Assembly: GCF_021261315.1 (NCBI RefSeq)
Contig: NZ_JAJSAX010000001.1
Span: 1,178,001-1,242,000 of the forward strand
DNA from: Epilithonimonas sp. JDS
Lineage (GTDB): Bacteria > Bacteroidota > Bacteroidia > Flavobacteriales > Weeksellaceae
DNA length: 64,000 bases
Reading direction: 5' to 3'
Shown: piece after piece, positions 52,544 through 63,007 of the stretch
Layout of the letters: the number at the start of each line of letters is the position of its first letter
Numbering within the stretch: position 1 is the stretch's first letter
Made by a program: the position numbers and the translations under genes
Notes under the pieces: model-generated
Databases searched by the model: none
What the model saw: the letters and a program-made list of their open reading frames with translations, nothing else
Told to the model about the DNA's origin: nothing

Positions 52544-55500
52544 ATGAGTTTTTTAAATACCGTTCTTAAAAGTTTTTTGGGAGACAAAAATGCAAAAGAT
52601 CTTAAAGAAGTAAAAAAAGTTGTCGCAAAAATCAAAACAGTAGAATCTGGAATCCAATCATTGACTGATGATGGACTGAGAGATAAAACAGCAGAATTTA
52701 AAGAAAAATTGAAAACTGCCACTGCCAAGTTTACAACCCAAATCGAAGAAACTAAAGAGCAGATAAAAAACTCTACCAACGTTGACGAGAAAGAAGCGCT
52801 TTTCACAAAAATCGAAGGTCTTAAAAAAGAGTCATACGAAGTTGAAGAAAAAGTATTAGCTGAAGTTCTTCCGGAAGCATTTGCTTTAGTAAAAGAAACA
52901 TCCAGACGTTTGGCGCAAAACGGAGAAATCCGTGTTACCGCGACTGACAGAGACCGCGAATTGGCAGCAACAAAAGATTTTGTTGTATTAGAAGGCGACG
53001 TTGCCGTTTGGAAAAACAAATGGGACGCTGCAGGAACGCCTGTCGTTTGGGATATGGTTCATTACGACACGCAGTTTATCGGTGGTGTTGTGCTTCACCA
53101 AGGAAAAATTGCTGAGATGGCAACTGGAGAAGGGAAAACATTAGTTGGAACCTTACCAATCTATCTTAATGCACTTCCTGGCCGTGGTGTTCACGTGGTA
53201 ACCGTAAATGACTATTTGGCAAAACGTGACTCCGCTTGGATGGGTCCATTGTACGAATTCCACGGCATGAACATCGATTGTATCGACCTTCACCAGCCAA
53301 ACTCAGACGCCAGAAGAAAAGCTTACCAGGCAAGCATTACTTACGGAACCAACAACGAATTTGGTTTCGATTATTTGAGAGATAATATGGTGACTTCTCC
53401 AACTGAATTGGTTCAAGGAGAATTGAACTTTGCCATTGTAGATGAGGTGGATTCTGTGTTAGTGGATGATGCAAGAACACCATTGATCATTTCCGGTCCT
53501 GTTCCACAAGGCGACAGACAGGAATATGATGTTTTGAAACCATCAATCGATAGAATAGTTGAAGTTCAGAAGAAAACAGTTTCAATTCTTTTTAATGAAG
53601 CAAAAAAATTAATTGCTGCCGGAAAAACCAAAGAAGGTGGTTTCAAATTATTACAAGCGTACAGAGGTCTTCCGAAAAACAGACAGTTGATTAAATTCTT
53701 GTCAGAAAGCGGAAACCGTGCATTATTACAAAAAATTGAAGGCCAGTATATGGCTGATAACAACCGTGATATGCCAATCGTAGATAAAGATCTTTATTTC
53801 GTAATCGATGAGAAAAATAATCAAATCGATTTGACTGATAAAGGTGTTGAATACATGTCAGCCGGTAATGAAGATCAACAGTTCTTCGTTTTGACAGACA
53901 TCGGAACTGAGATTGCTGAAATAGAAAAGAAAAATCTTCCTAAAGAAGAAGAATTTGCTGCTAAAGAAGAATTATACAGAGATTTCTCTATTAAATCTGA
54001 GAGAATCCATACTTTAAATCAATTATTGAAAGCTTATACATTATTCGAAAAAGATGATGAATATGTGGTAATTGACGGTGAAGTGAAAATCGTTGACGAG
54101 CAAACTGGCCGTATTATGGAAGGCAGACGTTATTCTGACGGACTTCACCAAGCGATTGAAGCTAAGGAAAATGTAAAAATCGAAGCAGCGACTCAAACGT
54201 TTGCGACAGTCACTTTGCAGAACTACTTCCGTATGTACAACAAACTTGCGGGAATGACCGGAACTGCGGAAACAGAAGCCGGAGAATTCTGGCAGATTTA
54301 CAAACTGGATGTGGTGGTAATTCCTACCAACAGACCAATCCAGAGAGATGACAGACAAGATTTGGTTTTCAAAACCAATCGTGAAAAATACAATGCAGTA
54401 ATCGAGGAAATCGAAAAATTAGTTGAAGCCGGAAGACCTATTTTGGTTGGAACAACTTCAGTAGAGATTTCTCAATTATTGTCAAAAGCATTAAGCTTAA
54501 GAAAAATTCCTCACAACGTTTTGAATGCGAAACTTCACAAGAAGGAAGCAGAGATCGTGGCTGAAGCCGGTGGCGCTGGTGTTGTAACCATAGCAACCAA
54601 TATGGCAGGTAGAGGAACGGATATCAAACTGAAAGGCGAAGTGAAAGCCAACGGTGGTCTTGCGATCATCGGAACTGAAAGACACGATTCAAGACGTGTT
54701 GACAGACAGTTGAGAGGTAGAGCGGGACGTCAGGGAGATCCGGGAAGTTCTCAGTTTTATGTTTCACTTGAAGACAACTTGATGCGTCTTTTCGGGTCTG
54801 AAAGGATTGCGAAAATGATGGACAGAATGGGTCATAAAGATGGCGAAGTGATTCAACATTCTATGATTTCCAAGTCTATTGAGAGAGCGCAGAAAAAAGT
54901 TGAGGAAAACAACTTCGGGGTTAGAAAAAGATTGTTGGAGTACGATGATGTGATGAACAAACAGCGTGACGTGATCTACAAACGTAGAAAGAACGCCTTG
55001 TTCGGTGATCACCTGAAGTATGACATCGTGAATATGGTTTACGATACAGCTGCAGCGATTGTTTCTCAATCCAAAGCAACCGGAAGCTACAAAGATTTCG
55101 AATTCGATATCATTAAATATTTCACTATGGAATCGCCTGTGACAGAATCTCAGTTTTCAAGCACTCAGATTCCTGCGTTGACAGATTTGGTTTTCAAAGC
55201 GGCAAAAGAAGATTACGATCTAAGATTAAATCTTCTAAAAGAAAAAGCTTATCCAATCATCGAGAATGTGTTCCTAAACCAAGGTTCAATGTTCAAAATG
55301 ATCCAGGTTCCGTTCACAGATGGCATCAAAACAATGACGATTGTAACTGACCTGCAACAGGCTTACGAAACCAAATGTGAATCATTGATCACTGATTTTG
55401 AAAAGAACATCTCTTTATCTATCATCGATGAAAACTGGAAAACACACCTGAGAGAAATGGATGACCTACGTCGTTCTTCCCAAGGTGCCGTTTACGAGCA

Positions 55501-55615
55501 GAAAGATCCGTTGGTCATCTACAAACAAGAATCTTTCTACCTATTTAGCGAAATGGTTGAAAAAGTGAACAAAGAAATTGTTTCATTCCTATACAAAGGC
55601 GAGATTCCTGCATAA
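52544..55615 (+). CDS. secA: Preprotein translocase ATPase SecA
   Basis: SecA drives protein export through SecYEG. The 1023-aa protein has Walker A ATGEGKT at residues 193-199 and [20 protein letters not shown], the family signature around residues 303-322. It also has GRGTDIKL and [16 protein letters not shown] in the second helicase part, and a C-terminal scaffold region. An insertion after residue 330 with a [17 protein letters not shown] stretch is the enlarged region seen in Bacteroidota SecA. The C-terminus ends at [10 protein letters not shown] without the usual CxCxSGKKxxxCH zinc tail. A clear terminator follows. Confidence 0.98.
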   Translation: MSFLNTVLKSFLGDKNAKDLKEVKKVVAKIKTVESGIQSLTDDGLRDKTAEFKEKLKTATAKFTTQIEETKEQIKNSTNVDEKEALFTKIEGLKKESYEVEEKVLAEVLPEAFALVKETSRRLAQNGEIRVTATDRDRELAATKDFVVLEGDVAVWKNKWDAAGTPVVWDMVHYDTQFIGGVVLHQGKIAEMATGEGKTLVGTLPIYLNALPGRGVHVVTVNDYLAKRDSAWMGPLYEFHGMNIDCIDLHQPNSDARRKAYQASITYGTNNEFGFDYLRDNMVTSPTELVQGELNFAIVDEVDSVLVDDARTPLIISGPVPQGDRQEYDVLKPSIDRIVEVQKKTVSILFNEAKKLIAAGKTKEGGFKLLQAYRGLPKNRQLIKFLSESGNRALLQKIEGQYMADNNRDMPIVDKDLYFVIDEKNNQIDLTDKGVEYMSAGNEDQQFFVLTDIGTEIAEIEKKNLPKEEEFAAKEELYRDFSIKSERIHTLNQLLKAYTLFEKDDEYVVIDGEVKIVDEQTGRIMEGRRYSDGLHQAIEAKENVKIEAATQTFATVTLQNYFRMYNKLAGMTGTAETEAGEFWQIYKLDVVVIPTNRPIQRDDRQDLVFKTNREKYNAVIEEIEKLVEAGRPILVGTTSVEISQLLSKALSLRKIPHNVLNAKLHKKEAEIVAEAGGAGVVTIATNMAGRGTDIKLKGEVKANGGLAIIGTERHDSRRVDRQLRGRAGRQGDPGSSQFYVSLEDNLMRLFGSERIAKMMDRMGHKDGEVIQHSMISKSIERAQKKVEENNFGVRKRLLEYDDVMNKQRDVIYKRRKNALFGDHLKYDIVNMVYDTAAAIVSQSKATGSYKDFEFDIIKYFTMESPVTESQFSSTQIPALTDLVFKAAKEDYDLRLNLLKEKAYPIIENVFLNQGSMFKMIQVPFTDGIKTMTIVTDLQQAYETKCESLITDFEKNISLSIIDENWKTHLREMDDLRRSSQGAVYEQKDPLVIYKQESFYLFSEMVEKVNKEIVSFLYKGEIPA

Positions 55616-55636
55616 GGAATTTTCAATATAAAATTA

Positions 55637-55665
55637 AAACCCGCTGAATATCAGCGGGTTTTTGT
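55637..55665 (+). terminator. Rho-independent terminator after secA
   Basis: AAAACCCGCTGA pairs with TCAGCGGGTTTT around a 3-base ATA loop, followed by TTTGTTTG. Confidence 0.88.
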
Positions 55666-55731
55666 TTGTATCAATTCTAAATAAAATGACAAAAATCATA
55701 AAGTTTGTTAATTTAGAATAAGTAAAAATAA

Positions 55732-55739
55732 TAACTTTG
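55732..55739 (+). promoter_or_regulatory. Promoter -7 box (TAACTTTG) for the siderophore receptor
   Basis: TAACTTTG matches TAnnTTTG, 18 bases before the ATG at 55758. A TTTG at 55704-55707 lies 24 bases upstream, slightly beyond the usual spacing. No Fur-box palindrome was convincing. Confidence 0.58.
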
Positions 55740-55757
55740 CAAAAAATTATTATAGCA

Positions 55758-57929
55758 ATGAAGAAAGTACTTGTAAGTGCAGTGGTTTTGGTTTCCGCTT
55801 TTACTTATGCTCAGGAAAGAGATACAGTTAATTCAAAAAATATTGAAGAAGTTATCATCGATGCTTTGGTAAAAAAGGATAGTGATTATTCTAACAAAAT
55901 GCCTTTAAAAGCTATTGAGGATCCTCAAGTCCTATCTTCAATTAGTTACGGAGCGATTGAGAATCAACTTATATATACAATAGATGATGCTTATAGAAAC
56001 ATTACTGGATTACAAAAAATGTGGAACGCTACCAGCAGAGCTGGAGATGGCGGATCATTTGTAATTTTGCGAGGTTTCGTTTCCTCCGGTTCTATGAGAA
56101 ATGGATTGGTAGCCCCAGTAACAACTACAGTAGATGCTATCAATCTTGAAAAACTTGAAGTACTAAAAGGTCCTTCAGGAACTTTATATGGAAGTAACGT
56201 AGCATCTTACGGAGGTTTGGTCAATAGAGTTACAAAAAAACCTTACGGAACTTTTGGAGGAAATGTTACCATTACTGGCGGTGGCTATAACACTTACAGA
56301 GCTCAGGCTGATGTCAATGCACCTTTGACTGAAGATAAAAAACTTTTATTAAGAGTTAATACAGCCTACACAAACTCTGGCACTTTTCAGAAAAGTGACA
56401 TGAAAAATTCATATTTTGCATTCACGCCTTCATTGACTTATAACGCTTCTGACAGATTACAGTTCAACGTTGAGTACGAAATGTTCAACAACAGAGCAGT
56501 CGGCGAGCAATTATTCTTCTATCTTTCTCCTGGAGGACTTAATAAAATTGATAATATGAAAGATCTGGAAAAAGCAGGTCTTGATTACAAACAATCTTAT
56601 TTAGGTGATGGATTGTACACTACAGCAAGAGTCAATAATGTTTTCGGACAAATCAATTATGAAATTAATGACAACATCAAGTCTTCAACCAATATCAATA
56701 ACTCTCACAGTTTTTCAAATGGTTTCGGACCTTATTTTGCGGCAGGCTTTGCTGGAGACCAATTGATGATTCAAAGATATGATCAAGGAACAAAAGACAG
56801 TAAGAAATCTTGGTTCCAGGTGCAGCAGAACTTCAACTTCGACTACACATTCGGTAATGGAATGAGAAACAGAACTGTTGCGGGTTTTGACTATTTGCAG
56901 ACGAAAGATAGATCTAGATTTATTTATCTCGTTAAAAATGGTTTTCCTGCTATAGCGGCGAACGGAGCAGACTATTCCGGCTTCAACGGCACTGCAATGG
57001 GCAACCTTTATAGTGATCCTGAGAATATCGGCAATTATGATATAAATTCAGATCTCAATACATATAGCGGTTATATCTCCAACGTTTTCACTCCGGTTAC
57101 TGGTCTTAACTTAGTGGTAGGACTACGTTACGAAAGCAATGATTTTAAAGGAGGCGATGTCGCGGGTAGCGCAACTGACCCTTATAATCAATCAGCGTGG
57201 TCTCCAAAAGCTGGATTGGTTTACGAAATTGTAAAAGACAAATTCTCAGTTTTCGGAAACTATCAGAACAGTTTCAAAAGCAATGGATACTACATATTCA
57301 ACAAAGCCTTAGACACGGCACTGTCAGATCCTGAAAGAGCCAATCAGTTTGAGGGAGGTTTTAAAACCAATCTTATTAATGGAAAAATCAATGCTACCGT
57401 GAGTTACTACGATATCACAGCTAAAAATTATCTTGTAACTACAGAATATGTTGGGAATTTTGCTGTTCAAAATCAAACAGGAGAGATTCGCAGCAAAGGT
57501 GTTGAACTTGAAGTAAATGCTTACTTAGTAAAAGGATTCTCATTAATTGGAGGACTTGCTTACAATGATTCTAGAGATGAATCAACAGGATTCAGACCAA
57601 GTACAGCCGGATCAAAATGGTTAGCTAATTTCAATGCAAGTTATCAGTTTATTGATGGAAGTCTGAAAGGTTTAGGATTTGGCATTGGAGGTAATTATGC
57701 AAGCGACAATAAGGTGCTTAATCAGTTTAATACAGCCACAAACGTACAGGACACTTTCACTTTGAATAGCTTTTTTGTATTAAATGCTAATGCTTATTAC
57801 GACACTAAAAAGTTCAGAATCGGAGTAAAAGTTGATAACTTTACAAACGAACATTACTGGATTGGATATTCAACAGCAAATCCACAGACTCTGATTAATG
57901 CTTTAGGAAGTATCGCTTACAAATTCTAA
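55758..57929 (+). CDS. TonB-dependent siderophore receptor
   Basis: This is 723 aa from the ATG at 55758 (MKKVLVSAVVLVSAFTYAQE, a signal peptide); an upstream TTG at 55737 lies in the promoter. The plug region contains SGTLYGSNVASYGGLVNRVTKKPYG, the typical R/K-G-P-S-G-x-L-Y-G region of siderophore receptors (FhuE/FpvA group). The barrel ends with LGSIAYKF, finishing in Phe, as required for outer-membrane insertion. It lacks an N-terminal carboxypeptidase-like domain. The next gene is a PepSY membrane protein, a common partner for reductive iron release. Ligand unknown. Confidence 0.93.
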   Translation: MKKVLVSAVVLVSAFTYAQERDTVNSKNIEEVIIDALVKKDSDYSNKMPLKAIEDPQVLSSISYGAIENQLIYTIDDAYRNITGLQKMWNATSRAGDGGSFVILRGFVSSGSMRNGLVAPVTTTVDAINLEKLEVLKGPSGTLYGSNVASYGGLVNRVTKKPYGTFGGNVTITGGGYNTYRAQADVNAPLTEDKKLLLRVNTAYTNSGTFQKSDMKNSYFAFTPSLTYNASDRLQFNVEYEMFNNRAVGEQLFFYLSPGGLNKIDNMKDLEKAGLDYKQSYLGDGLYTTARVNNVFGQINYEINDNIKSSTNINNSHSFSNGFGPYFAAGFAGDQLMIQRYDQGTKDSKKSWFQVQQNFNFDYTFGNGMRNRTVAGFDYLQTKDRSRFIYLVKNGFPAIAANGADYSGFNGTAMGNLYSDPENIGNYDINSDLNTYSGYISNVFTPVTGLNLVVGLRYESNDFKGGDVAGSATDPYNQSAWSPKAGLVYEIVKDKFSVFGNYQNSFKSNGYYIFNKALDTALSDPERANQFEGGFKTNLINGKINATVSYYDITAKNYLVTTEYVGNFAVQNQTGEIRSKGVELEVNAYLVKGFSLIGGLAYNDSRDESTGFRPSTAGSKWLANFNASYQFIDGSLKGLGFGIGGNYASDNKVLNQFNTATNVQDTFTLNSFFVLNANAYYDTKKFRIGVKVDNFTNEHYWIGYSTANPQTLINALGSIAYKF

Positions 57930-57933
57930 AAAT

Positions 57934-57962
57934 AAAAAAGCTAAGTTTGCGCTTAGCTTTTT
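57934..57962 (+). terminator. Hairpin between receptor and PepSY gene
   Basis: AAAAAGCTAAG pairs with CTTAGCTTTTT around TTTGCG, followed by CAATG. It ends just before the next start codon, so read-through may be limited or regulated. Confidence 0.72.
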
Positions 57963-57970
57963 CAATGTTT

Positions 57971-59176
57971 ATGAGGAAAAAACATCATCATAAAAAGAAA
58001 CCTGGTTTCTTCAAAAAATGGGCAGCCAAACTACATTTGTGGTTTGGCTTGTCCATTGGTACGTTAATCTTTATCATTGCGATCACTGGCGCGTTATTCG
58101 TTTTCAAAGATGAGGTAGAAAATTTCTCCAGAAAAGAATACATCTACCACCACGAGCAGAATATTGATCAAAAACAAATCCTGCCAATCCGCCAAATGGA
58201 AAAGCTGGTAGATCAGCAGACCAAAGAGAAATATCCGATCCATTGGGTGAATGTCCCGATTGATAAAACAATGTCCTATCAATTCTACTGGTACGAGCAT
58301 CAGCCCGATCAATGGAATTATTTTGATGAATTTCCAATTTATAAAGTCGCTTACGTCAATCCTTACAACGGCAAGGTTTTGCAGACTTATGATGAGAAAA
58401 ACGGATTCTTTGCCATCGTGAAATCAATCCACTGGAGTTTTCTTTTAAAACAGGATTGGGGAACTTATGTTGTTGGGATTCCGGTTGTTATTTTCTTAAT
58501 AATGCTGATTTCTGGAATCATACTTTGGTGGCCAAAAAATAAAGCAGCCAGAAAACAACGTTTCAAATTCCAATGGAAAGATACCACCAAATGGAAAAGG
58601 AAAAATTACGATCTTCACAACGTCCTCGGATTCTACTCTTCAATCTTCGCTTTGATTCTCACAATTACGGGATTGTTCTACGCCTTCTTTGTTGTTCAGG
58701 CAATGATCTACGTCGTATTTTCCGGAGGCGAAACAGCTTATCCCGATTTCTCAAAAATCACGACCAAAGCGCCAATCGAAATGAGAACCGACAGAACTTT
58801 GGATAAAATCTCTGACAAAGTAAAGGAGCTTTATCCAACCGCTTACGGATTCAGTCTGGATCTTGGTCATCCGCACATCGATGATCACGAACATCCAAAT
58901 TTTGAAGTCTATGTAAAACACCTCTCCTACTCTTATCACAAAAGCAGCAGCTTGATATTTGATGAGAACTCTGGCGAACTGCTTCACACTCACGACCCGA
59001 AGGACAAAAATTTCGGAGAAAAAACTGTAGCTGCCAATTATGATATCCACGTTGGTGCGATTCTAGGTTTGCCGACAAAAATCATCGCATTCATTGTCAG
59101 TTTAATAATTGCATCAATGCCAATCACTGGATTTATGATCTGGTGGGGACGAAGAAAGAAAACACAGATTAAATAA
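57971..59176 (+). CDS. PepSY-associated inner-membrane protein (iron-uptake partner)
   Basis: This protein is 401 aa from the ATG at 57971 (MRKKHHHKKKPGFFKKWAAK); an ATG two codons earlier (57965) is equally possible. It has a basic His/Lys-rich N-terminus, a first membrane helix WFGLSIGTLIFIIAITGALFVF by composition (residues 24-45), a long periplasmic region, then further helices and GFMIWWGRRKK near the end. Conserved His in KLHLW, HWSF and LHNVLGFY fits the haem/metal-binding layout of PepSY_TM proteins. These act as putative ferric-siderophore reductases beside TonB receptors, as gene order suggests here. Confidence 0.88.
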   Translation: MRKKHHHKKKPGFFKKWAAKLHLWFGLSIGTLIFIIAITGALFVFKDEVENFSRKEYIYHHEQNIDQKQILPIRQMEKLVDQQTKEKYPIHWVNVPIDKTMSYQFYWYEHQPDQWNYFDEFPIYKVAYVNPYNGKVLQTYDEKNGFFAIVKSIHWSFLLKQDWGTYVVGIPVVIFLIMLISGIILWWPKNKAARKQRFKFQWKDTTKWKRKNYDLHNVLGFYSSIFALILTITGLFYAFFVVQAMIYVVFSGGETAYPDFSKITTKAPIEMRTDRTLDKISDKVKELYPTAYGFSLDLGHPHIDDHEHPNFEVYVKHLSYSYHKSSSLIFDENSGELLHTHDPKDKNFGEKTVAANYDIHVGAILGLPTKIIAFIVSLIIASMPITGFMIWWGRRKKTQIK

Positions 59177-59183
59177 TTGATTA

Positions 59184-59213
59184 AAAACCTGAGTTTAATC
59201 ATCCAGGTTTTAT
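59184..59213 (+). terminator. Terminator after the PepSY gene
   Basis: AAAACCTG pairs with CAGGTTTT around a 12-base loop, followed by ATATTAATTTT. Confidence 0.65.
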
Positions 59214-59257
59214 ATTAATTTTAATTCATACTATTTTAGTATGATAATAAAGTTTAA

Positions 59258-59265
59258 TACTTTTG
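59258..59265 (+). promoter_or_regulatory. Promoter -7 box (TACTTTTG) for the second TonB receptor
   Basis: TACTTTTG matches TAnnTTTG, 19 bases before the ATG at 59285. No -33 TTG at normal spacing was seen. Confidence 0.55.
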
Positions 59266-59284
59266 CTCTCTATTTTAATAAACT

Positions 59285-61867
59285 ATGAGCAGAAATTCTA
59301 ACGTCTTAAAAAAGTGGTCATTCCTCTTTTTTACTTTCACATTCGTCCATTCATTTGCACAGACTTCCATTTACGGAAAGATTCAGGACAGCATTAATAA
59401 TAAAAATATATCAGCGGTAAAGATTTCTTCGAAATCTGATAAGAATTTATCTTTACAAACCGATCAGGATGGAAATTTTACTTTAAGTAATATCAGTCAA
59501 CTCCCTTTCGAAATTAAAATTCAGAAAAACGGTTTTGAGACAAGAACATATTTAATCAAAGAAAATCCCGGCGATACTTTATTCATCAAACTTCTGCCAA
59601 AAGATGTCGAAATCACAGAAGTCATCGTTACCGCAAGGCGACGTGAAGAAACGGCGCAACAAGTTCCGATTCCGATTAACGTCATTTCAGGAAAAAAAGC
59701 GGAGGAAACTGGGGCTTTCAATGTTAATCGATTAAAAGAACTCGTTCCGTCCGTTCAGTTCTATAGTTCAACACCCAGAAATACGAGTCTCAGCATCCGT
59801 GGATTAGGTTCTACTTTTGGTTTGACTAATGATGGTTTGGATCCTGGCGTTGGATTCTACGTTGATGGCGTTTATTATGCAAGACCAGCGGCTACAACTT
59901 TAGATTTTGTTGATATCGAGAGGATTGAGGTTTTACGCGGTCCGCAAGGAACTTTATTTGGTAAAAATACAACGGCAGGAACTTTCAATGTCACGACAAA
60001 ACAGCCAAGTTTCACAACTGGTGGGACGGCTGAAATTAGTTTTGGTAATTACGGTTTTATTCAGGCAAAAACTTCTGTCACTGGTGCTATTTCGGATAAA
60101 TTTGCCAACCGTTTTTCCGCATCAGGAACGCATCGTGATGGAACAATTTATAATTCAAGAACAAGTCAGGATCTTAATGACATTAATTCCATCGCAATCC
60201 GAGATCAACTCTTATATAAACCGAATGAAAATCTGAAATTCATCCTAACCGGAGATTATAACAGATTAAGAGCAAACGGTTATGCACAAGTAATCGCCGG
60301 CGTTGTGACCACGAAAAGAGCAGCTTACAGACAATTTGGAAATATCATTTCAGACCTTGGTTACACACTTCCCGCAATCGATCCTTTCAACAGAACTGTT
60401 GATACAGACACGCCCTGGAAAGCTGAGCAGGATATGGGTGGATTATCATTAAATGCAGAATATACTTTAGGCAAAGGAAAAATAGTTTCCACCTCTGCGT
60501 GGCGTTTCTGGAACTGGAATCCTTCAAATGACCGAGATTTCACAGGACTTTCGGCATTGGCAAAATCTCAGGCGCCAAGCAAGCATCAGCAATGGAGCCA
60601 GGAGATCCGTTGGTCGGGAAATTTCAATGAAAAACTGAGTGGTGTTTTCGGCGTATTCGGAATATGGCAAAGACTGAGAGCTGATAAAGACGGACAAATC
60701 GAAGAAGCAGGAAAAGACCAATGGCGGTTTTCTCTTGCATCAACAAATCAAACCGTAATTAACCAATGGAAAACGCCTGGATTATTGGAAGGTTACGGTA
60801 TCAAATCTTACCCAAGTCTCAATTCCTTCAGTGGTGCGGCTTACGGACAGTTGGATTGGAGTTTTACGGATCAATTAAGTTTGTTGCCAGGAATCAGAAT
60901 TAATTATGATAAGAAAGAGATTGATTTCAAAAGAATCACTTACGGCGGTTTGCAAACCAGTGACCCAGCTTTGCTTGCTTTGAAGAATTCCGTTTACAGC
61001 AATCAGGAATTCAACGCATCAATTGATGACACGAACTTTTCAGGACAACTTACTTTAGCTTTTAAACCGACAAAAAATTACAACCTTTTCGGAACTTTTT
61101 CAACAGGATTCAAACCAGTCGGACTAAATCTTGGCGGCCTTCCTACTGACACAAATGGAAATGCATTGACTGATCTTGCTGTCATTAAACCAGAAAGGAT
61201 TCTGCATTACGAATTAGGCTTGAAATCTCAGCCTTTCAAAAATTTTATCTTTAACTTAACTTTTTATAATTCAAGCATTAAAGATTATCAAGTGCAAGTT
61301 CAGGCAGCAGATCTTCAAATCAACAGAGGTTATCTTGCCAACGCAGAAAAAGTAAGAGTCCGAGGTATTGAGACTGATCTTTCGTACACTTTCAACAATT
61401 TATATTTCTATTCGAATTTGGCTTATACAGAAGCGATTTATAAAAAATTCACCAATGCGCCGCCGGCATTGGAAAATACGGGAGGACCAACTTTCGTAGA
61501 TATTTCTGGTGGCGTTTTGCCGGGCGTTTCAAAATGGGCAGGTTCTACAGGCGGCGAAATTAATTTTTCGGGGAAATTCCTTAATTATAACGGCGATTAT
61601 TTTTTCGCTCTTGACAGTTACTACCGATCAACTTTTTCATCGAGTCCTACGCCATCGCAGTTTCTGAATATTCCGGGTTATGCTTTATTTAATTCCAGAT
61701 TTGGATTTCGTGTAAGACAAGGTGTTACGACTTATCTTTGGGTTAGGAACATCTTAAACCGGAATTATTTTGAGCAATTGCTTCCTGGCGCAGGAAATGC
61801 AGGACATTATGCGGCAGTTTTAGGCGATCCACGTACTTATGGCATTACGATTAAATATAATTTCTAA
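59285..61867 (+). CDS. TonB-dependent receptor with carboxypeptidase-regulatory-like domain
   Basis: This 860-aa outer-membrane receptor has a signal peptide (cleaved near SFAQ, about residue 24), then YGKIQDSINNKNISAVKISS to ITEVIVTARRR, the CarboxypepD_reg-like domain and TonB-box-like segment (residues 25-120). The plug domain has IERIEVLRGPQGTLFGKNTTAGT. The barrel closes with YGITIKYNF, ending in Phe. The layout and ITEVIVTARR region resemble FecA-like or Oar-like receptors. No SusD gene follows, so glycan uptake through a SusCD pair is unlikely. Its substrate, perhaps a metal complex or cofactor, is unknown. Confidence 0.92.
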   Translation: MSRNSNVLKKWSFLFFTFTFVHSFAQTSIYGKIQDSINNKNISAVKISSKSDKNLSLQTDQDGNFTLSNISQLPFEIKIQKNGFETRTYLIKENPGDTLFIKLLPKDVEITEVIVTARRREETAQQVPIPINVISGKKAEETGAFNVNRLKELVPSVQFYSSTPRNTSLSIRGLGSTFGLTNDGLDPGVGFYVDGVYYARPAATTLDFVDIERIEVLRGPQGTLFGKNTTAGTFNVTTKQPSFTTGGTAEISFGNYGFIQAKTSVTGAISDKFANRFSASGTHRDGTIYNSRTSQDLNDINSIAIRDQLLYKPNENLKFILTGDYNRLRANGYAQVIAGVVTTKRAAYRQFGNIISDLGYTLPAIDPFNRTVDTDTPWKAEQDMGGLSLNAEYTLGKGKIVSTSAWRFWNWNPSNDRDFTGLSALAKSQAPSKHQQWSQEIRWSGNFNEKLSGVFGVFGIWQRLRADKDGQIEEAGKDQWRFSLASTNQTVINQWKTPGLLEGYGIKSYPSLNSFSGAAYGQLDWSFTDQLSLLPGIRINYDKKEIDFKRITYGGLQTSDPALLALKNSVYSNQEFNASIDDTNFSGQLTLAFKPTKNYNLFGTFSTGFKPVGLNLGGLPTDTNGNALTDLAVIKPERILHYELGLKSQPFKNFIFNLTFYNSSIKDYQVQVQAADLQINRGYLANAEKVRVRGIETDLSYTFNNLYFYSNLAYTEAIYKKFTNAPPALENTGGPTFVDISGGVLPGVSKWAGSTGGEINFSGKFLNYNGDYFFALDSYYRSTFSSSPTPSQFLNIPGYALFNSRFGFRVRQGVTTYLWVRNILNRNYFEQLLPGAGNAGHYAAVLGDPRTYGITIKYNF

Positions 61868-61942
61868 AATTTAAAATTAAATCAATATTTTCTGAATATT
61901 AAATTCCTTTTTTCTAAATTAGGGGTCTTAAAAATTCGATAG

Positions 61943-62914
61943 ATGTCATTAATTGATTTATCCAGACAAATCGCCATAGGTATAGATATTGGCGGAACCA
62001 ACACCAAATTCGGATTGGTGAATCACCGTGGAGAGATCCTCGCAAAAGGTAGTATTAAAACTGAAGAATACAAGCAGGTAGAAGATTTCATTGATGCTCT
62101 TTATACCAACATCAAACCCCTAATCGATAAAGCTGCAGAACATACGACACTGGACGGAATTGGCGTTGGCGCTCCCAATGCAAATTATTACACAGGAACG
62201 ATAGAATTGGCACCCAACCTTCCCTGGAAAGGAGTAGTTCCTTTCGCCAAATTGATGACGGAGAAATTCGGTGTTCCGTGCAAAATGACGAATGATGCCA
62301 ATGCAGCTGCACTTGGAGAGATGATGTTTGGTGCTGCAAGAGGAATGAAGGATTTCATTATGATCACACTTGGAACAGGTGTTGGAAGCGGCATCGTTGC
62401 CAGCGGAAGCCTGATCTACGGTCACGATGGATTTGCAGGAGAATTGGGTCACACGGTTGTAAAACCAGGCGGAAGAAAGCATTGGAGCACAGGTTCCGAA
62501 GGCAGTCTTGAGGCTTACGCATCTGCAACCGGAATTGCCATTACAGCAAAGAAATTCCGTGCTGAGTTTCCGGATTCTATGCTGAATCAATATCCTGAAG
62601 AAAATATCAATTCTAAAACGGTTCACGAATGTGCTTTGGCAGGCGATCCTACAGCAATTGAAGTTTTCAGATACACAGGACAGAAATTGGGAGAAGCTTT
62701 GGCTAACTTCGTGATGTTCTCCTCACCGGAAGCAATTTTATTGTTTGGTGGTGTTATTAAAGCCGGAGATTTCCTGCTGAAGCCTACCAAATTACATATG
62801 GAAAGAAACCTGTTACCAATTTTCAGATCAAAAGTAAAATTGGTTTTCAGTGAACTGGACGAAGCAGATGCTGCCATTCTTGGCGCAAGTGCTCTCGTTT
62901 GGGAAAATAAATAA
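61943..62914 (+). CDS. ROK-family sugar kinase or glucokinase-like protein
   Basis: This 323-aa protein has the phosphate-binding loop DIGGTNTKFGLV at residues 15-26, NDANAAALGEMMFGAARGMKDF, and LGTGVGSGIVASGSLIYGHDGFAGELGHT, all typical of ROK kinases. The usual zinc motif CxCGxxGCxE is replaced by RKHWSTGSEGSLE, so no cysteine zinc site remains. It most resembles Bacteroidota glucokinases, phosphorylating glucose or a related hexose with ATP in the cytoplasm. It lies alone between a TonB receptor and msrA. Sugar specificity is not visible. Confidence 0.9.
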   Translation: MSLIDLSRQIAIGIDIGGTNTKFGLVNHRGEILAKGSIKTEEYKQVEDFIDALYTNIKPLIDKAAEHTTLDGIGVGAPNANYYTGTIELAPNLPWKGVVPFAKLMTEKFGVPCKMTNDANAAALGEMMFGAARGMKDFIMITLGTGVGSGIVASGSLIYGHDGFAGELGHTVVKPGGRKHWSTGSEGSLEAYASATGIAITAKKFRAEFPDSMLNQYPEENINSKTVHECALAGDPTAIEVFRYTGQKLGEALANFVMFSSPEAILLFGGVIKAGDFLLKPTKLHMERNLLPIFRSKVKLVFSELDEADAAILGASALVWENK

Positions 62915-62925
62915 TTGACATAGAG

Positions 62926-62994
62926 AAATCCTTTGACGCTGTTTTTTAATAGGAATAATATTTGCTGTTAAGAACCAGGAAAATCAAAGGATTT
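62926..62994 (+). other. Long-loop hairpin upstream of msrA
   Basis: AAATCCTTTGA (62926-62936) and TCAAAGGATTT (62984-62994) are perfect complements separated by 47 bases, followed by TTC. It could be a terminator for the ROK gene or a leader structure for msrA; it lies 14 bases before the msrA ATG. Confidence 0.5.
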
Positions 62995-63007
62995 TTCTTG
63001 CTCAAAA

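Noticed and set aside
59285-61867. SusC-type glycan uptake system
   Set aside because: No SusD-like gene or glycoside hydrolase follows; the receptor stands alone before a ROK kinase.
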